A stretch of DNA of 64,000 nucleotides from Endozoicomonas montiporae CL-33 (GCF_001583435.1 NZ_CP013251.1:4415215-4479214); one strand, 5' to 3'. Shown: positions 28,215 to 38,413, numbered from the stretch's first letter. Numbers and translations: made by a program. Notes: a model not told the origin generated them from the letters alone.

Positions 28215-28400
28215 GCAAAGGCAGGTATCCTGGCTCCGGAGTCGTAAAGTCTGCAAACCTTCCCAAATCATCATAAACGACAAATGCTTTATGACTGTTC
28301 AGTGGTTTGATAGCAGACTCTCGTCCGTCACAGTTGCGGGTACAGCCGGGTTTTAAACCCAGTTCCCTGAAAGCCTTTTGGCTTTCCTTGCGCATAAGTA
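28215..28400 (-). ncRNA. Cobalamin riboswitch (B12 box)
   Basis: On the minus strand the conserved blocks occur in order: AGGGAA near the 5' end, ACCCGCAACTGTGACGGACG (core), an ACTG-containing arm, GGGAAGG, and the 3' B12 box GAGCCAGGATACCTGCC at 28219-28235. This matches the AdoCbl riboswitch consensus (GCCACTG...GAGCCAGGAGACCTGCC). It precedes btuF-btuB and would switch them off when adenosylcobalamin is abundant. The block order and spacing make this call firm; the fold itself was not computed. Confidence 0.92.
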
Positions 28401-28480
28401 TTTTTCAGCCACTACATGCGCAAAACCCTTACAGAGTCGCACATCATAACGGAACTAAGGTTTCAATGCACTGGGGAATT

Positions 28481-29068
28481 TCACAGTTTCTCCTTAGGAG
28501 ACGCCTGCCATAACACCTCACCCTCATTTTGCCTGGCACAGTGGCGGGACAGCACATACATCACATCAGACAAACGATTCAGATACGTCATCAGCGGGGC
28601 ATTGATCTCTGCACCAGACTCATGCAGTCGTACCACAGCCCGCTCCGCCCGGCGACCAACGGTTCGAACCATGTGGCAATGGCAGGCATTGGTGCCGCCA
28701 CCGGGCAAGGTGAAATTGGTCAGCGGGGGTAGAGGTGCATTCAGCTCGTCGATCAGCTGCTCAAGAGCTTCGGTATGCTCCGCCTGAATCAGCTGATAAC
28801 CGGGCATAGCCAGTTCTCCACCCACATCAAACAGCCGGTGCTGTATCGCCTCAATGTTTGCCAGCTGATCATCACTCACATCCTGACTGGCTCTTAACCC
28901 GTTCAGCAGCATGCCCATCCAGCTGTTCAGCTCATCGACTGTGCCAATAGCCTCAAAACGTGCATCACTTTTGGACAACGCCTGCCCGTCACCCAACCGG
29001 CTGGTTCCTTTGTCACCCGTGCGGGTATAAATCCGGGTTAATCGGTAATTCTGTTTTTTATCAGCCAT
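28481..29068 (-). CDS. PduO-type ATP:cob(I)alamin adenosyltransferase
   Basis: A 195-residue enzyme that makes adenosylcobalamin from cob(I)alamin and ATP. It has the ATP-binding motif YTRTGDKGTSRLGDGQ near the N-terminus, the helix FEAIGTVDELNSWMG, and the C-terminal signature LPGGGTNACHCHMVRTVGRR followed by AERAVV. The length agrees with PduO/MMAB proteins. It lies upstream of the cobalamin riboswitch on the same strand, next to btuF/btuB. A degenerate paralogue lacking the ATP motif is at 13538. Confidence 0.88.
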   Translation of the reverse strand: MADKKQNYRLTRIYTRTGDKGTSRLGDGQALSKSDARFEAIGTVDELNSWMGMLLNGLRASQDVSDDQLANIEAIQHRLFDVGGELAMPGYQLIQAEHTEALEQLIDELNAPLPPLTNFTLPGGGTNACHCHMVRTVGRRAERAVVRLHESGAEINAPLMTYLNRLSDVMYVLSRHCARQNEGEVLWQASPKEKL

Positions 29069-29106
29069 TTAATAAATCCTGTCTAAGGGGAGCAGCAGGT
29101 AAAAAC

Positions 29107-29178
29107 ATACCATCGTCATCCTCGCGAAGGTGGGTATCCACTGTCCGCGGTGGATTCCCACCTTTGTGGGAATGACGG
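29107..29178. repeat. Palindromic extragenic repeat
   Basis: GTCATCCTCGCGAAGGTGGG and its near complement CCCACCTTTGTGGGAATGAC flank TATCCACTGTCCGCGGTGGA. This is a typical dispersed bacterial extragenic palindrome. Confidence 0.7.
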
Positions 29179-29202
29179 TATATTCTGTACTGCTACTTCC
29201 CT

Positions 29203-29503
29203 AAATTTGCTGGTCAGCCATAAAGATCAGGTCGAGCAACTGCCCGATGGTGCCACAATCATCACCACAATCATTGCATCCAGTGATTTCTGCCCTTACT
29301 ACATGGTGACCTACGGCAAACACTTTTTAAGCATTCAGGGGCATCCGGAATTTACCAGAGCATATTCGGAAGCGTTAATTCTCTGACGTCAGAAGGACAT
29401 TCCAACGCCGGTTGTCACAAAGGGCATTCAATCCATTCAAAAGCGGGTAGACAGCGGCATCACCGCCCAGTGGATGCTGAATTATATAGGCAAAGTACGA
29501 TAG
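29203..29503 (+). pseudogene. Class I glutamine amidotransferase C-terminal relic
   Basis: The plus strand encodes LLVSHKDQVEQLPDGATII, CPYYMVTYGKHFLSIQGHPEF and, after an in-frame TGA at 29384-29386, RQKDIPTPVVTKGIQSIQKR with ITAQWMLNYIGKV. The QGHPEF histidine-glutamate segment and the SHxDQVxxLPxGA motif belong to GMP-synthase-like glutamine amidotransferases. The N-terminal nucleophile-cysteine half is missing. It is a decayed remnant next to a repeat; no start codon in the homologous part is evident. Confidence 0.7.
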
Positions 29504-29518
29504 CGTGGGAGGGGGAAT

Positions 29519-30409
29519 TTAGAATGAGTTCAAATACTCATCCAACATAGTGCCCAGTGCTTTTGGTACAGGTTGAGACAAATACCCTTTTCTGAATGAG
29601 TGGATGAGTTCTAATATTGATGGCTGAAACTCTTCCACATCTTCAGCTATTGACTGTAGTTCAATAGTCAGACCGGCAACTATCCACTTTAATGATTTTT
29701 CTGCATTCATCAAACCAGTGAAGTGTTCTAAGCTCATGCCAGGTGACAGAGTATCAATAAAATAAAAACGATCACTCCAATAGTCATACATATGATTTCT
29801 TAGATTTCTATCAGAAAAATTATGAAACAAACAATACAACTTCGTTTCTACTTCATTTGTGCACAGCATATGCATAGCAGCAACAGATTGCCCATATCTA
29901 TAGTAAGCTTTTTTTGCTCTTTCCAGTGATACATCCCCTGAATTAAAAGCATCGTATGCAATTGCTTCTAAAGTTTTACCCCTTATAAATGGAAAGATTA
30001 AAAGTTCTAATGAAGAGTCGTAATTTAATATTTCCCTGTCCTGTATCGGAAACAATACTTTTGTACCAATATTTTTTAATTCTTCCAGAACGCCAGAGTC
30101 TGCCAGCTCACTTTTCTGAAAATTAAAAAGGTTAAATAGTGTATGCCCTGACTCAGGAGTTTTAACCACTTTTATGAAATAGTCTTTTGTCTTGTAAACG
30201 CCGTATGCTTCTATTAACTGCGCTCCAAAAACATCAACTATTTGACTCATAAAAAATTCATCAGGACACTTGTCAGTCTCTGGAAAGTTGTCCTGAATAC
30301 TTGAATATACCCAAGATGACGTTCTATTTTCTGCAAACAGTTTAATTGGCAGTAACAAACTAATAAAAATAGCTACTATTCTTGCTAAATGTCTTGCTAA
30401 ATGGATCAT
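29519..30409 (-). CDS. Exported kinase-fold-like protein of unknown substrate
   Basis: A 296-residue AT-rich gene product. Residues 1-26 form a signal peptide (IVAIFISLLLPIKLFA). The mature part has marks of a kinase/aminoglycoside-phosphotransferase fold: K80 in DYFIKVVKT (beta-3 lysine-like), a hinge-like LLIFPFIRGKTLE, and FHNFSDRNLRNHMYDYW, where D200 and N205 have the D-x4-N spacing of a catalytic loop. FYFIDT follows with D219 in the place of the metal-binding Asp. The canonical HxD histidine is not exact (F198). The fold call is by eye. An exported kinase would act outside the bacterial cytoplasm, for example in a host. It diverges from waaA. Confidence 0.5.
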   Translation of the reverse strand: MIHLARHLARIVAIFISLLLPIKLFAENRTSSWVYSSIQDNFPETDKCPDEFFMSQIVDVFGAQLIEAYGVYKTKDYFIKVVKTPESGHTLFNLFNFQKSELADSGVLEELKNIGTKVLFPIQDREILNYDSSLELLIFPFIRGKTLEAIAYDAFNSGDVSLERAKKAYYRYGQSVAAMHMLCTNEVETKLYCLFHNFSDRNLRNHMYDYWSDRFYFIDTLSPGMSLEHFTGLMNAEKSLKWIVAGLTIELQSIAEDVEEFQPSILELIHSFRKGYLSQPVPKALGTMLDEYLNSF

Positions 30410-30554
30410 AAGTATGCCTGTTTGAATACATTCAGTAGCTAGACATCCCTTTTCGTTTAAAGTTCACAAAGTAACAATTTTTGCGTTTTAATCAGAACAA
30501 TCTGTTATTATTTCGGGCATTAAAGCACTATTATCAAGGCTGACCAATATAAGC

Positions 30555-31856
30555 ATGAACCGCTTTTTTTACTCCACACTTCTTTATCTGGCGACTCCTC
30601 TGGTCATGCTGCGAATGTTTCTTCGGGGTCGCAAAGCTCCCGCCTACCGCCAGCGCTGGAGAGAACGGTTTGGCTTCTTTCCGGCTCTGCCACAGGATAA
30701 ACCGGTCATCTGGGTACATTCGGTCTCTGTCGGGGAAACCATTGCCAGTGCGCCACTGGTTACAGAACTACTGGAACGTTACCCCCGGCATCGTATTCTG
30801 ATTACCACGATGACTCCCACAGGCTCGGACAGGGTTAAAGCCTTGTATAACCACCTGATAGGCGACCGGATTGAGCATGTCTATTGCCCCTATGATTTGC
30901 CCGATGCCCAGATGCGTTTCTTTAATCGGGTCAGGCCAGAACTGGCACTGATGATTGATACTGAACTCTGGCCAAACACCATTGCCGCCTGCCACAAGCG
31001 GAACATTCCGGTGGTTATTGTCAATGCCCGCCTGTCCGAACGATCTGCCAGAGGTTATGCCCGCCTCAAAGGGCTGGTCAGCACTATGCTGAAACAGACA
31101 ACCATGGTCGCCTGCCAGAATAAAGACGACGGCGAACGGTTTATACAGCTGGGCCTCCCTGAACAACAGCTGGATATTACCGGAAGTGTAAAGTTTGATC
31201 TTTCCGTCAGCCCTGAATTAAAAGAAGCCGGAAAACAATTAAAAGAACGTTGGAGTGCCGAACTGGGGTACACACCGTTGGTCATCACCGCAGCGAGTAC
31301 CCATGAAGGGGAAGACCAACCAATACTGGATGCCTTTAACCAACTACAGGCTAATCACAAAAACCTGCTTCTGATTCTGGTGCCACGGCATCCTGAACGG
31401 TTTGATCCGGTCTTTGAACTGGCAGTCAATAATCAATGTCATGTGGTTCGGCGCAGTGAGCAGCAACCTCTGTCACCCTCTACTCAAGTGCTACTGGGTG
31501 ACACCATGGGCGAGATGATGACATTCTTCGCTGCTTCCGATATTGCCTTTGTCGGTGGCTCACTGATTGAACGGGGTGGCCACAATATGCTGGAACCGGC
31601 AGTGTTGGGGCTACCGGTTCTGTCCGGCCCCCATGTCTTTAACTTTCAGGACATCAGTGACTCTCTGGTAAAAGCGGGCGGCATGCAACTGGTTGACTCA
31701 GCAGAGCAACTGGCTGATTCTATTGACCGGCTGATGACGGACAAACAGCACTATCAGACAATGAGTGACAGTGCCGCCGAGTTTGTCGCCTCCAACCGTG
31801 GTGCACTGCAAAGAACCCTGACTTTGATTGGCCAGCAGTTACCTGCAATGAAGTAA
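30555..31856 (+). CDS. waaA: 3-deoxy-D-manno-octulosonic acid (Kdo) transferase
   Basis: A 433-residue GT-30 glycosyltransferase that adds Kdo to lipid IVA at the inner membrane. An N-terminal anchor (LYLATPLVMLRMF) is followed by GRKAPAYRQRWRERFGFF. The family motif VIWVHSVSVGE carries the catalytic Glu, TTMTPTGSDRV and LALMIDTELWPN are standard, and the C-terminal donor domain has GGSLIERGGHNMLEPA. The length fits WaaA (425). nth starts 9 bp downstream, probably in the same transcript. Confidence 0.92.
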   Translation: MNRFFYSTLLYLATPLVMLRMFLRGRKAPAYRQRWRERFGFFPALPQDKPVIWVHSVSVGETIASAPLVTELLERYPRHRILITTMTPTGSDRVKALYNHLIGDRIEHVYCPYDLPDAQMRFFNRVRPELALMIDTELWPNTIAACHKRNIPVVIVNARLSERSARGYARLKGLVSTMLKQTTMVACQNKDDGERFIQLGLPEQQLDITGSVKFDLSVSPELKEAGKQLKERWSAELGYTPLVITAASTHEGEDQPILDAFNQLQANHKNLLLILVPRHPERFDPVFELAVNNQCHVVRRSEQQPLSPSTQVLLGDTMGEMMTFFAASDIAFVGGSLIERGGHNMLEPAVLGLPVLSGPHVFNFQDISDSLVKAGGMQLVDSAEQLADSIDRLMTDKQHYQTMSDSAAEFVASNRGALQRTLTLIGQQLPAMK

Positions 31857-31865
31857 ACGTTTCAA

Positions 31866-32501
31866 ATGAATAAACAAAAACGTACTGAAATTTTTACCCG
31901 CCTAAGGGATCAGAACCCGAACCCGACCACCGAACTGAATTACAGCTCCTCATTCGAGTTGTTGATTGCCGTAATTTTATCTGCTCAGGCCACCGACGTA
32001 GGCGTGAACAAAGCCACGGATAAACTCTATCCGGTGGCCAATACGCCACAGGCGATTCTTGATCTCGGACTGGATGGCTTGAAAAGCTATGTAAAAACCA
32101 TTGGCCTGTATAACGCCAAGGCAGAGAACATCATCAAGACCTGCGCCATGCTGCTGGAACTGCACAATGGTGAAGTGCCTGACAATCGCGAAGCACTGGA
32201 AGCCCTGCCCGGTGTTGGCAGAAAAACCGCCAATGTGGTGCTCAACACCGCCTTTGGACAACCCGCCATGGCGGTAGACACCCATATTTTCCGGGTGTCT
32301 AACCGTACCGGCATCGCCCCGGGCAAGAACGTACTGGAAGTTGAGAAGCGACTATTGCGCTTGGTGCCCAAAGAGTTTCTGGTAGACGCCCATCACTGGC
32401 TGATCCTTCATGGTCGCTACGTGTGTAAAGCCCGAAAGCCCCAGTGTGGCAGCTGCATTATTGAAGACCTGTGCGAATTCAAGAAAAAAACGTCCGACTA
32501 A
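31866..32501 (+). CDS. nth: Endonuclease III (DNA glycosylase/AP lyase)
   Basis: A 211-residue base-excision repair enzyme for oxidised pyrimidines. The helix-hairpin-helix LPGVGRKTANVVL contains the catalytic K120, and D138 lies in AVDTHIFRVSNR, both at the positions of the E. coli enzyme. The C-terminal 4Fe-4S cluster ligands C187, C194, C197 and C203 have the exact C-x6-C-x2-C-x5-C spacing. It follows waaA closely. Confidence 0.95.
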   Translation: MNKQKRTEIFTRLRDQNPNPTTELNYSSSFELLIAVILSAQATDVGVNKATDKLYPVANTPQAILDLGLDGLKSYVKTIGLYNAKAENIIKTCAMLLELHNGEVPDNREALEALPGVGRKTANVVLNTAFGQPAMAVDTHIFRVSNRTGIAPGKNVLEVEKRLLRLVPKEFLVDAHHWLILHGRYVCKARKPQCGSCIIEDLCEFKKKTSD

Positions 32502-32521
32502 TGGGTCAACTTCAAATGTGA

Positions 32522-33733
<1,212 letters not shown>

Positions 33734-33752
33734 CTAACAAGCATTAACTAAG

Positions 33753-34139
33753 ATGACTACACCTGAAACCATTCAAGACATTGAAATCTATGCCAAAAAC
33801 CTCAAGCTGGCGGATATTCGCAGCTGGCTTGAGAGCTGCTTTACATCGGTAGAAACCGCTCAGAGTGGCAAAGTCGTTCACGACTTGATTCTGGACGGCA
33901 ATATTCCGCTGATGATTGTTGAAAACGCCGTTGGTAAAGCCTGGACCAGCATCTGGTTTAAATCTCCACACACACCGTGGTCAGACGACCGGGAATGCGC
34001 CCGAAGTCTGCAATCCTTTGCCGGATGTCGGGTTCGTGCCAATGCTGCGCCATGGTCAGACGGCGAAGACATGGACGAATGGTGGCAGGTGACCGAGTCC
34101 GGTGAAGAAAGCACCGTCTCCTGGCCCAATGCTGGCTGA
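33753..34139 (+). CDS. Conserved-looking small protein, function unknown
   Basis: A 128-residue soluble protein with no signal peptide or membrane segment. It has an N-terminal helix pattern (ADIRSWLESCFTSVE), a beta strand with LILDGNIPLMIVENAVGKAW, and a Trp-rich end (APWSDGEDMDEWWQVTES). I do not recognise a family. The GC-rich, core-like codon use and the place between dapE and plsB suggest a genuine vertically inherited gene. Confidence 0.65.
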   Translation: MTTPETIQDIEIYAKNLKLADIRSWLESCFTSVETAQSGKVVHDLILDGNIPLMIVENAVGKAWTSIWFKSPHTPWSDDRECARSLQSFAGCRVRANAAPWSDGEDMDEWWQVTESGEESTVSWPNAG

Positions 34140-34342
34140 TACATTTCAGCATGTGTGCAGGAGCTGCTCATCTTGCACACAACCAACATCGAGTACGTCA
34201 ATTAAGCCTGCATTGATCTGGTTCTTTGCGAACCTCCGCACAATCAAGCTAAAATCACGCGGTTTGAAAAGGTGAGCCACAAGGTTGTAAACGTACCCGT
34301 TCACCTGACCTATTCATCTGTTTTGCAGGCTATAGCCATTCC

Positions 34343-36832
34343 ATGCATAAACCCATTACACTTAGCCGCTATGTCTTTCACAGTTTGCGTAAGCTGCTCG
34401 CTCTGGTAACAAGACCCTCGGTACAGAACGATTCGGCTGAAACCCTTGGTATCCAGCCTGACAAGCCCGTTTGCTACGTTCTGCGCAACCACTCCCTGTC
34501 TGACCTGCTGATGCTGGAGAACGTGTGCCGCAAAGCCGGTCTGCCCCGTCCCTACGCTTATATTGATGCCGGTGCCAAAGAAGGCGACCGGGCGCATTTT
34601 TTCCTGACCCAGCAGGAAGGTCTTATTCTTCAGCGGGAACGCCCCAAGCACTCCGATACACTGGAAAACCTGCTGAAGCGGGTAGAAGAGAGTGAAGATC
34701 AGGACATACAGCTGGTTCCCGTCAGCGTATTCTGGGGACGGGCGCCGGACAAGGAACATTCTGCCCTTAAACTGCTGTTTGACTGGAATTTCAGCCTGGG
34801 TGGCCGGTTCCGCAAGTTCTTCGCCATCCTGATCCATGGCCGTCATTCCATGGTGCACTTTAATCCAGCCATGTCTCTGCGAGAGATTGTTGATGAAGGT
34901 CAGGATTATCCTCGCACCCTTCGCAAGGTTGGACGGATTTTGCGCGTGCATTTCCGCCAGCTTCGTGAATCGGTCATTGGTCCCGATCTGTCCCACCGCC
35001 GCAACCTCGTCAACACCCTGATTCATACACCCCAGATTCGCAAAGCCATTGAAGCCGAGGCTGCGGCTCATGACATTACACTGGTGGAAGCGGAACAAAA
35101 GGCTCGTACCTATGCTAACGAAATTGCATCGGACTATTCTTATCCGGTTCTGCGTTCTCTGGATATTCTGCTGACCTGGTTCTGGAATAAACAATACGAC
35201 GGCGTTTCTATAAACAATGTTGAGAAAATTCGTGATCTGGCTCAAACCCACAGCATTGTTTATGTACCCTGCCACCGCAGCCACATCGATTATCTACTGC
35301 TGTCGTATGTTCTGTATTATGAAGGTCTGACACCCCCTCACGTTGCCGCAGGCATTAACCTGAACATGCCGGTGGTGGGCACCATTCTGCGCAAAGGCGG
35401 TGCATTCTTTATGCGCCGGACTTTCCGTGGCAATCCTCTTTACAGCAGCGTGTTTCATGAATACATGCACACACTGTCTACTAAAGGTTTCCCGATTGAA
35501 TACTTCGTGGAAGGCGGACGTTCCCGCACCGGTCGAACCCTGAACCCGAAAACCGGTATGCTGTCCATCAGCATGCGCAGTTATATTCGCGACAGCCGCA
35601 AACCCGTCACCTTTGTTCCGGTTTACATTGGTTATGAAAAGCTGCTGGAAGTGAAAACCTATCTTGGTGAACTGCGCGGCAAGTCCAAGAAAAAAGAGTC
35701 GCCTTTTGACGTTTTCACCACACTGGCTGCACTGAAAGACCAGTTTGGTAAAGCCTGGCTGAACTTTGGTGACCCGATTAATCTGGGCACACTGCTGGAC
35801 AAACAGGTGCCGGGCTGGGAGAGCCACACTTCCATTGAAGAGAAACCCGTGTGGCTGAAGGAAGCTACCAACCAGCTGGCCTTTAGCATTGCCAGTGGTA
35901 TCAACTCCGCTGCGGTTCTGAACCCGATCAACATGGTCGCCATGGCTTTGCTGTCTTCACCACGACACGCTCTGGGTGAACAGGAACTGGTACTGTTGCT
36001 TGATACCTACAGTCGTATCATGAGCCGTTGCCCGTACAGCTCCAAAACAGTGATGACGGATCTGGATGGTCACGCCATGCTGCGCTATGCGGAAAAACTG
36101 AATGTTGTAACCAAAATCAGCGATTCTCTGGGCGACGTTTACAGCCTTGAAGAAAAGACCGCAGTCGCCATGACTTACTATCGCAACAACGTATTGCACA
36201 TGTTTGCAGTACCTTCATTGCTGTGCTGTCTGTTTGTTAATAATGACCGGCTGTCCCTGCGCGAGATTTACCGCGTGTGCACTATTTTGTACCCCTACCT
36301 GAAAGCCGAATTGTTCCTCCAGTGGAGCGAGCAAGGCTTTATGCGAGTGGTACGCAAGTGGCTGAATACCTTGGTGGATGAAGGGCTGATTACCGTAGAC
36401 AGCGACAATGTTTTCTATCAGCCAGAACAGAGTTCGGCCAAGTACGTCATGCTGACCGTTCTGTCCCGTGCGATTTCCCAGACCATTGAACGCTTCTACA
36501 TGGTGATCAGTTTGCTGATCAGTAATGGCAGTGGTTCTATTGAACAGGAAACGCTGGAAAACCAGAGCCGGGATCTGGCACAACGCTTGTCGATTATTCA
36601 CGGTCTGAATGCACCGGAGTTCTTTGATAAATCCCTGTTCAAAGGCTTTATCGAACAATTGCGTCTGAATGGCGTTCTAGATATCTGCCAGACCAACAAG
36701 CTTAACTTTGGTGAAGAGGTTGTCATGGTCGCAGATGAAGCCTTCAAGGTGCTCACCAGCGAAGTGCGCCACAGCATTCTGCAAACCACGAAAAGTCAGC
36801 CTGCACCGATTCCGGAGCCGGGTGAAGACTAA
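34343..36832 (+). CDS. plsB: Glycerol-3-phosphate 1-O-acyltransferase
   Basis: An 829-residue membrane-associated enzyme making lysophosphatidic acid, the first step of phospholipid synthesis. The acyltransferase HX4D motif is in VPCHRSHIDYLLLSY (~residues 310-324). Further blocks are AGINLNMPVVGTILRKGGAF, FFMRRTF, YFVEGGRSRTGR and VTFVPVYIGYEKL. N- and C-terminal extensions match PlsB (E. coli about 807 residues). The stop codon abuts a palindromic element at 36832. Confidence 0.94.
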   Translation: MHKPITLSRYVFHSLRKLLALVTRPSVQNDSAETLGIQPDKPVCYVLRNHSLSDLLMLENVCRKAGLPRPYAYIDAGAKEGDRAHFFLTQQEGLILQRERPKHSDTLENLLKRVEESEDQDIQLVPVSVFWGRAPDKEHSALKLLFDWNFSLGGRFRKFFAILIHGRHSMVHFNPAMSLREIVDEGQDYPRTLRKVGRILRVHFRQLRESVIGPDLSHRRNLVNTLIHTPQIRKAIEAEAAAHDITLVEAEQKARTYANEIASDYSYPVLRSLDILLTWFWNKQYDGVSINNVEKIRDLAQTHSIVYVPCHRSHIDYLLLSYVLYYEGLTPPHVAAGINLNMPVVGTILRKGGAFFMRRTFRGNPLYSSVFHEYMHTLSTKGFPIEYFVEGGRSRTGRTLNPKTGMLSISMRSYIRDSRKPVTFVPVYIGYEKLLEVKTYLGELRGKSKKKESPFDVFTTLAALKDQFGKAWLNFGDPINLGTLLDKQVPGWESHTSIEEKPVWLKEATNQLAFSIASGINSAAVLNPINMVAMALLSSPRHALGEQELVLLLDTYSRIMSRCPYSSKTVMTDLDGHAMLRYAEKLNVVTKISDSLGDVYSLEEKTAVAMTYYRNNVLHMFAVPSLLCCLFVNNDRLSLREIYRVCTILYPYLKAELFLQWSEQGFMRVVRKWLNTLVDEGLITVDSDNVFYQPEQSSAKYVMLTVLSRAISQTIERFYMVISLLISNGSGSIEQETLENQSRDLAQRLSIIHGLNAPEFFDKSLFKGFIEQLRLNGVLDICQTNKLNFGEEVVMVADEAFKVLTSEVRHSILQTTKSQPAPIPEPGED

Positions 36833-36872
36833 TATCAATCAAAATAATTAGCTATTCTATTGCGATTGGTAT
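36832..36872. repeat. Deletion derivative of palindromic element family 1
   Basis: A 41-bp sequence consists of the two ends of the element that follows (ATATCAATCAAAATAATTAG joined to CTATTCTATTGCGATTGGTA, ending in T) without its centre. It touches the plsB stop codon. Confidence 0.7.
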
Positions 36873-36873
36873 A

Positions 36874-37034
36874 ATACCAATCAAAATAATTAGCTTCGTT
36901 ATGAGCATGCCTTTTCAGCCGGTTAGGCAAGGCGGCGTGAGAAGCCATAGCCGTAGCTATGGCGACGAATGCCAACGCAGAATAACCGGCTGAAAAGGCA
37001 GCGCAATAGAATAGCTAATTATTGCGATTGGTAT
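36874..37034. mobile_element. MITE-like palindromic element, family 1, copy a
   Basis: A 161-bp element starting ATACCAATCAAAATAATTAG and ending CTAATTATTGCGATTGGTAT, with imperfect terminal inverted repeats and an inner palindrome around TAGCCGTAGCTATGG. Another inner pair is CCTTTTCAGCCGGTTA and TAACCGGCTGAAAAGG. No coding potential. A second copy lies at 62728. Confidence 0.85.
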
Positions 37035-37045
37035 AAGCCCTTCCT

Positions 37046-37082
37046 GCGGGTTCAGAGCCTGACATAACGGTTCTGAACCCGC
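37046..37082. terminator. Long GC-rich hairpin downstream of plsB
   Basis: GCGGGTTCAGA and TCTGAACCCGC form a perfect 11-bp stem with a 15-nt loop. Only short A/T stretches follow, so it is a probable rather than a classical terminator. Confidence 0.5.
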
Positions 37083-37159
37083 GATCAAATCTGACACACC
37101 AATGTACATATTTTCTTTGCCTATACTTTTGCGGTTATAGAGCCAAAGGTGAATAAGAT

Positions 37160-38413
37160 ATGTACTTTAAAAAACTGATAAAATTAATCGTTCCCCTATC
37201 TCTGATTACGTTATTCGGGCTGATTTCTTCCGTTTGGGCTACTTCCCCTGTATCTGATAACGAATCAGATGTTAAATCAGTTAAAGGCAAGTTGATGTCA
37301 CGCTGGTTTATAAACAAGAACGACAACTCAGGCAAAGCCTTCTGTGAACATCATTTAATGATTGCAGTAGAAGGTGGCGGAACCAATACCCGCATTCGCA
37401 TCACCACCCCTAACCCTGTAGATCAATCCAAGCCTTACGAACAAGTATTAAAACAAGGTAGCAACATTTATCGAACGGCTGAACAGGCCATCGACGTAAC
37501 CCGGCTTCTGATTCAGGAAGGCGTTGAAGCCGTAGCTTCAAAAAACCACTGGAACAGTCAAAATACTTGTTATGAACTGGCGCTTGGAATGGCAGGCACC
37601 GAAGGAAACAATAATGATACTTTCCTGAAAGCACTGCAGAAAGATCCCCGTATGCAAAAGGCCGTTCTGGGATCAGATGCCGAGACCGCCTGGCTAAGTG
37701 TTTTTGACAGAGAAGGACTGATCGTTATTTCCGGAACGGGTGGCATTACACTTGGCCGCAACCATAAAGGTCAGGTCTATAGAAAAGGCGGATTCTCAGT
37801 ACCGATGTCTGACACCCCTTCAGCTGCCGCTCACGCCCTGCATTATGGAAACTGTATTCACGATATTGTGAGTTTTGAAAATGAAAACGTATTTATCCCA
37901 GCTGGCGTTCATCTGGGCTTTTTTCAAAAACTCTTGAGCCGGAAGCAGGGATCTGGCAATGACGTCTTTATGTACTTACATGGTCTGGTAACCAGAGATC
38001 TGAGCCAATTTGCAGCGCTTGCTAAAGATATTCAACAATATTTCGATGGCTCGTTGATGTCAGAAGCGCTTCGGATCAGCCCCTCGTGTGAAGGGTATAA
38101 AAACGCTGGCATTGGAAGCAATCAGGGCAAGCCAGACGCAGGAAGCACGTCGATGGACTGGTCGAATAAAGATGACTGCGCAAATACAGCTATGGAAAAA
38201 TCCATTCAGGATCTTACCAAGGCAGTATCCATTACTAATCCGGCATTCCAAAACTTGCCGTTTGCTATTCATGGCACTTTTGGCAAGGTTGTCTGGGACA
38301 GTGCGGTTCAATATGCCAGTATCCATGAGCACATTAGAAAGAGAAAAGTAGAACAGCCCATTGACCCACTGGCGGGTGCGTTGAAAATGTTGAAGGATAT
38401 TCCTGTGCAATAA
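37160..38413 (+). CDS. Exported ASKHA sugar-kinase-like protein (BadF/NAGK type)
   Basis: A 417-residue protein of the BadF/N-acetylglucosamine-kinase ATPase family. It begins with a signal peptide (residues 1-27, LIVPLSLITLFGLISSVWA). Nucleotide-binding blocks are present: phosphate-1 VEGGGTNTRIRI, ALGMAGTEGNN, connect segment GSDAETAWLSVFDR, and phosphate-2 VISGTGGITLGRN. The usual GDEGS-type segment after it is replaced by GGFSVPMSDTPSAAAHAL, so substrate binding may differ. Such kinases normally need cytoplasmic ATP, so export is odd and suggests action outside the cell, perhaps in a host (inference). It stands alone between plsB and rsmJ, AT-richer than both. Confidence 0.7.
   Translation: MYFKKLIKLIVPLSLITLFGLISSVWATSPVSDNESDVKSVKGKLMSRWFINKNDNSGKAFCEHHLMIAVEGGGTNTRIRITTPNPVDQSKPYEQVLKQGSNIYRTAEQAIDVTRLLIQEGVEAVASKNHWNSQNTCYELALGMAGTEGNNNDTFLKALQKDPRMQKAVLGSDAETAWLSVFDREGLIVISGTGGITLGRNHKGQVYRKGGFSVPMSDTPSAAAHALHYGNCIHDIVSFENENVFIPAGVHLGFFQKLLSRKQGSGNDVFMYLHGLVTRDLSQFAALAKDIQQYFDGSLMSEALRISPSCEGYKNAGIGSNQGKPDAGSTSMDWSNKDDCANTAMEKSIQDLTKAVSITNPAFQNLPFAIHGTFGKVVWDSAVQYASIHEHIRKRKVEQPIDPLAGALKMLKDIPVQ

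Noticed and set aside
34310..35284. Long minus-strand open frame inside plsB
   Set aside because: Shadow of the well-conserved plsB frame.
37160..38413. Benzoyl-CoA/2-hydroxyacyl-CoA dehydratase activator
   Set aside because: It shares the ATPase fold, but the Fe-S cysteines and partner genes of such activators are missing; the NAGK-like reading fits better.
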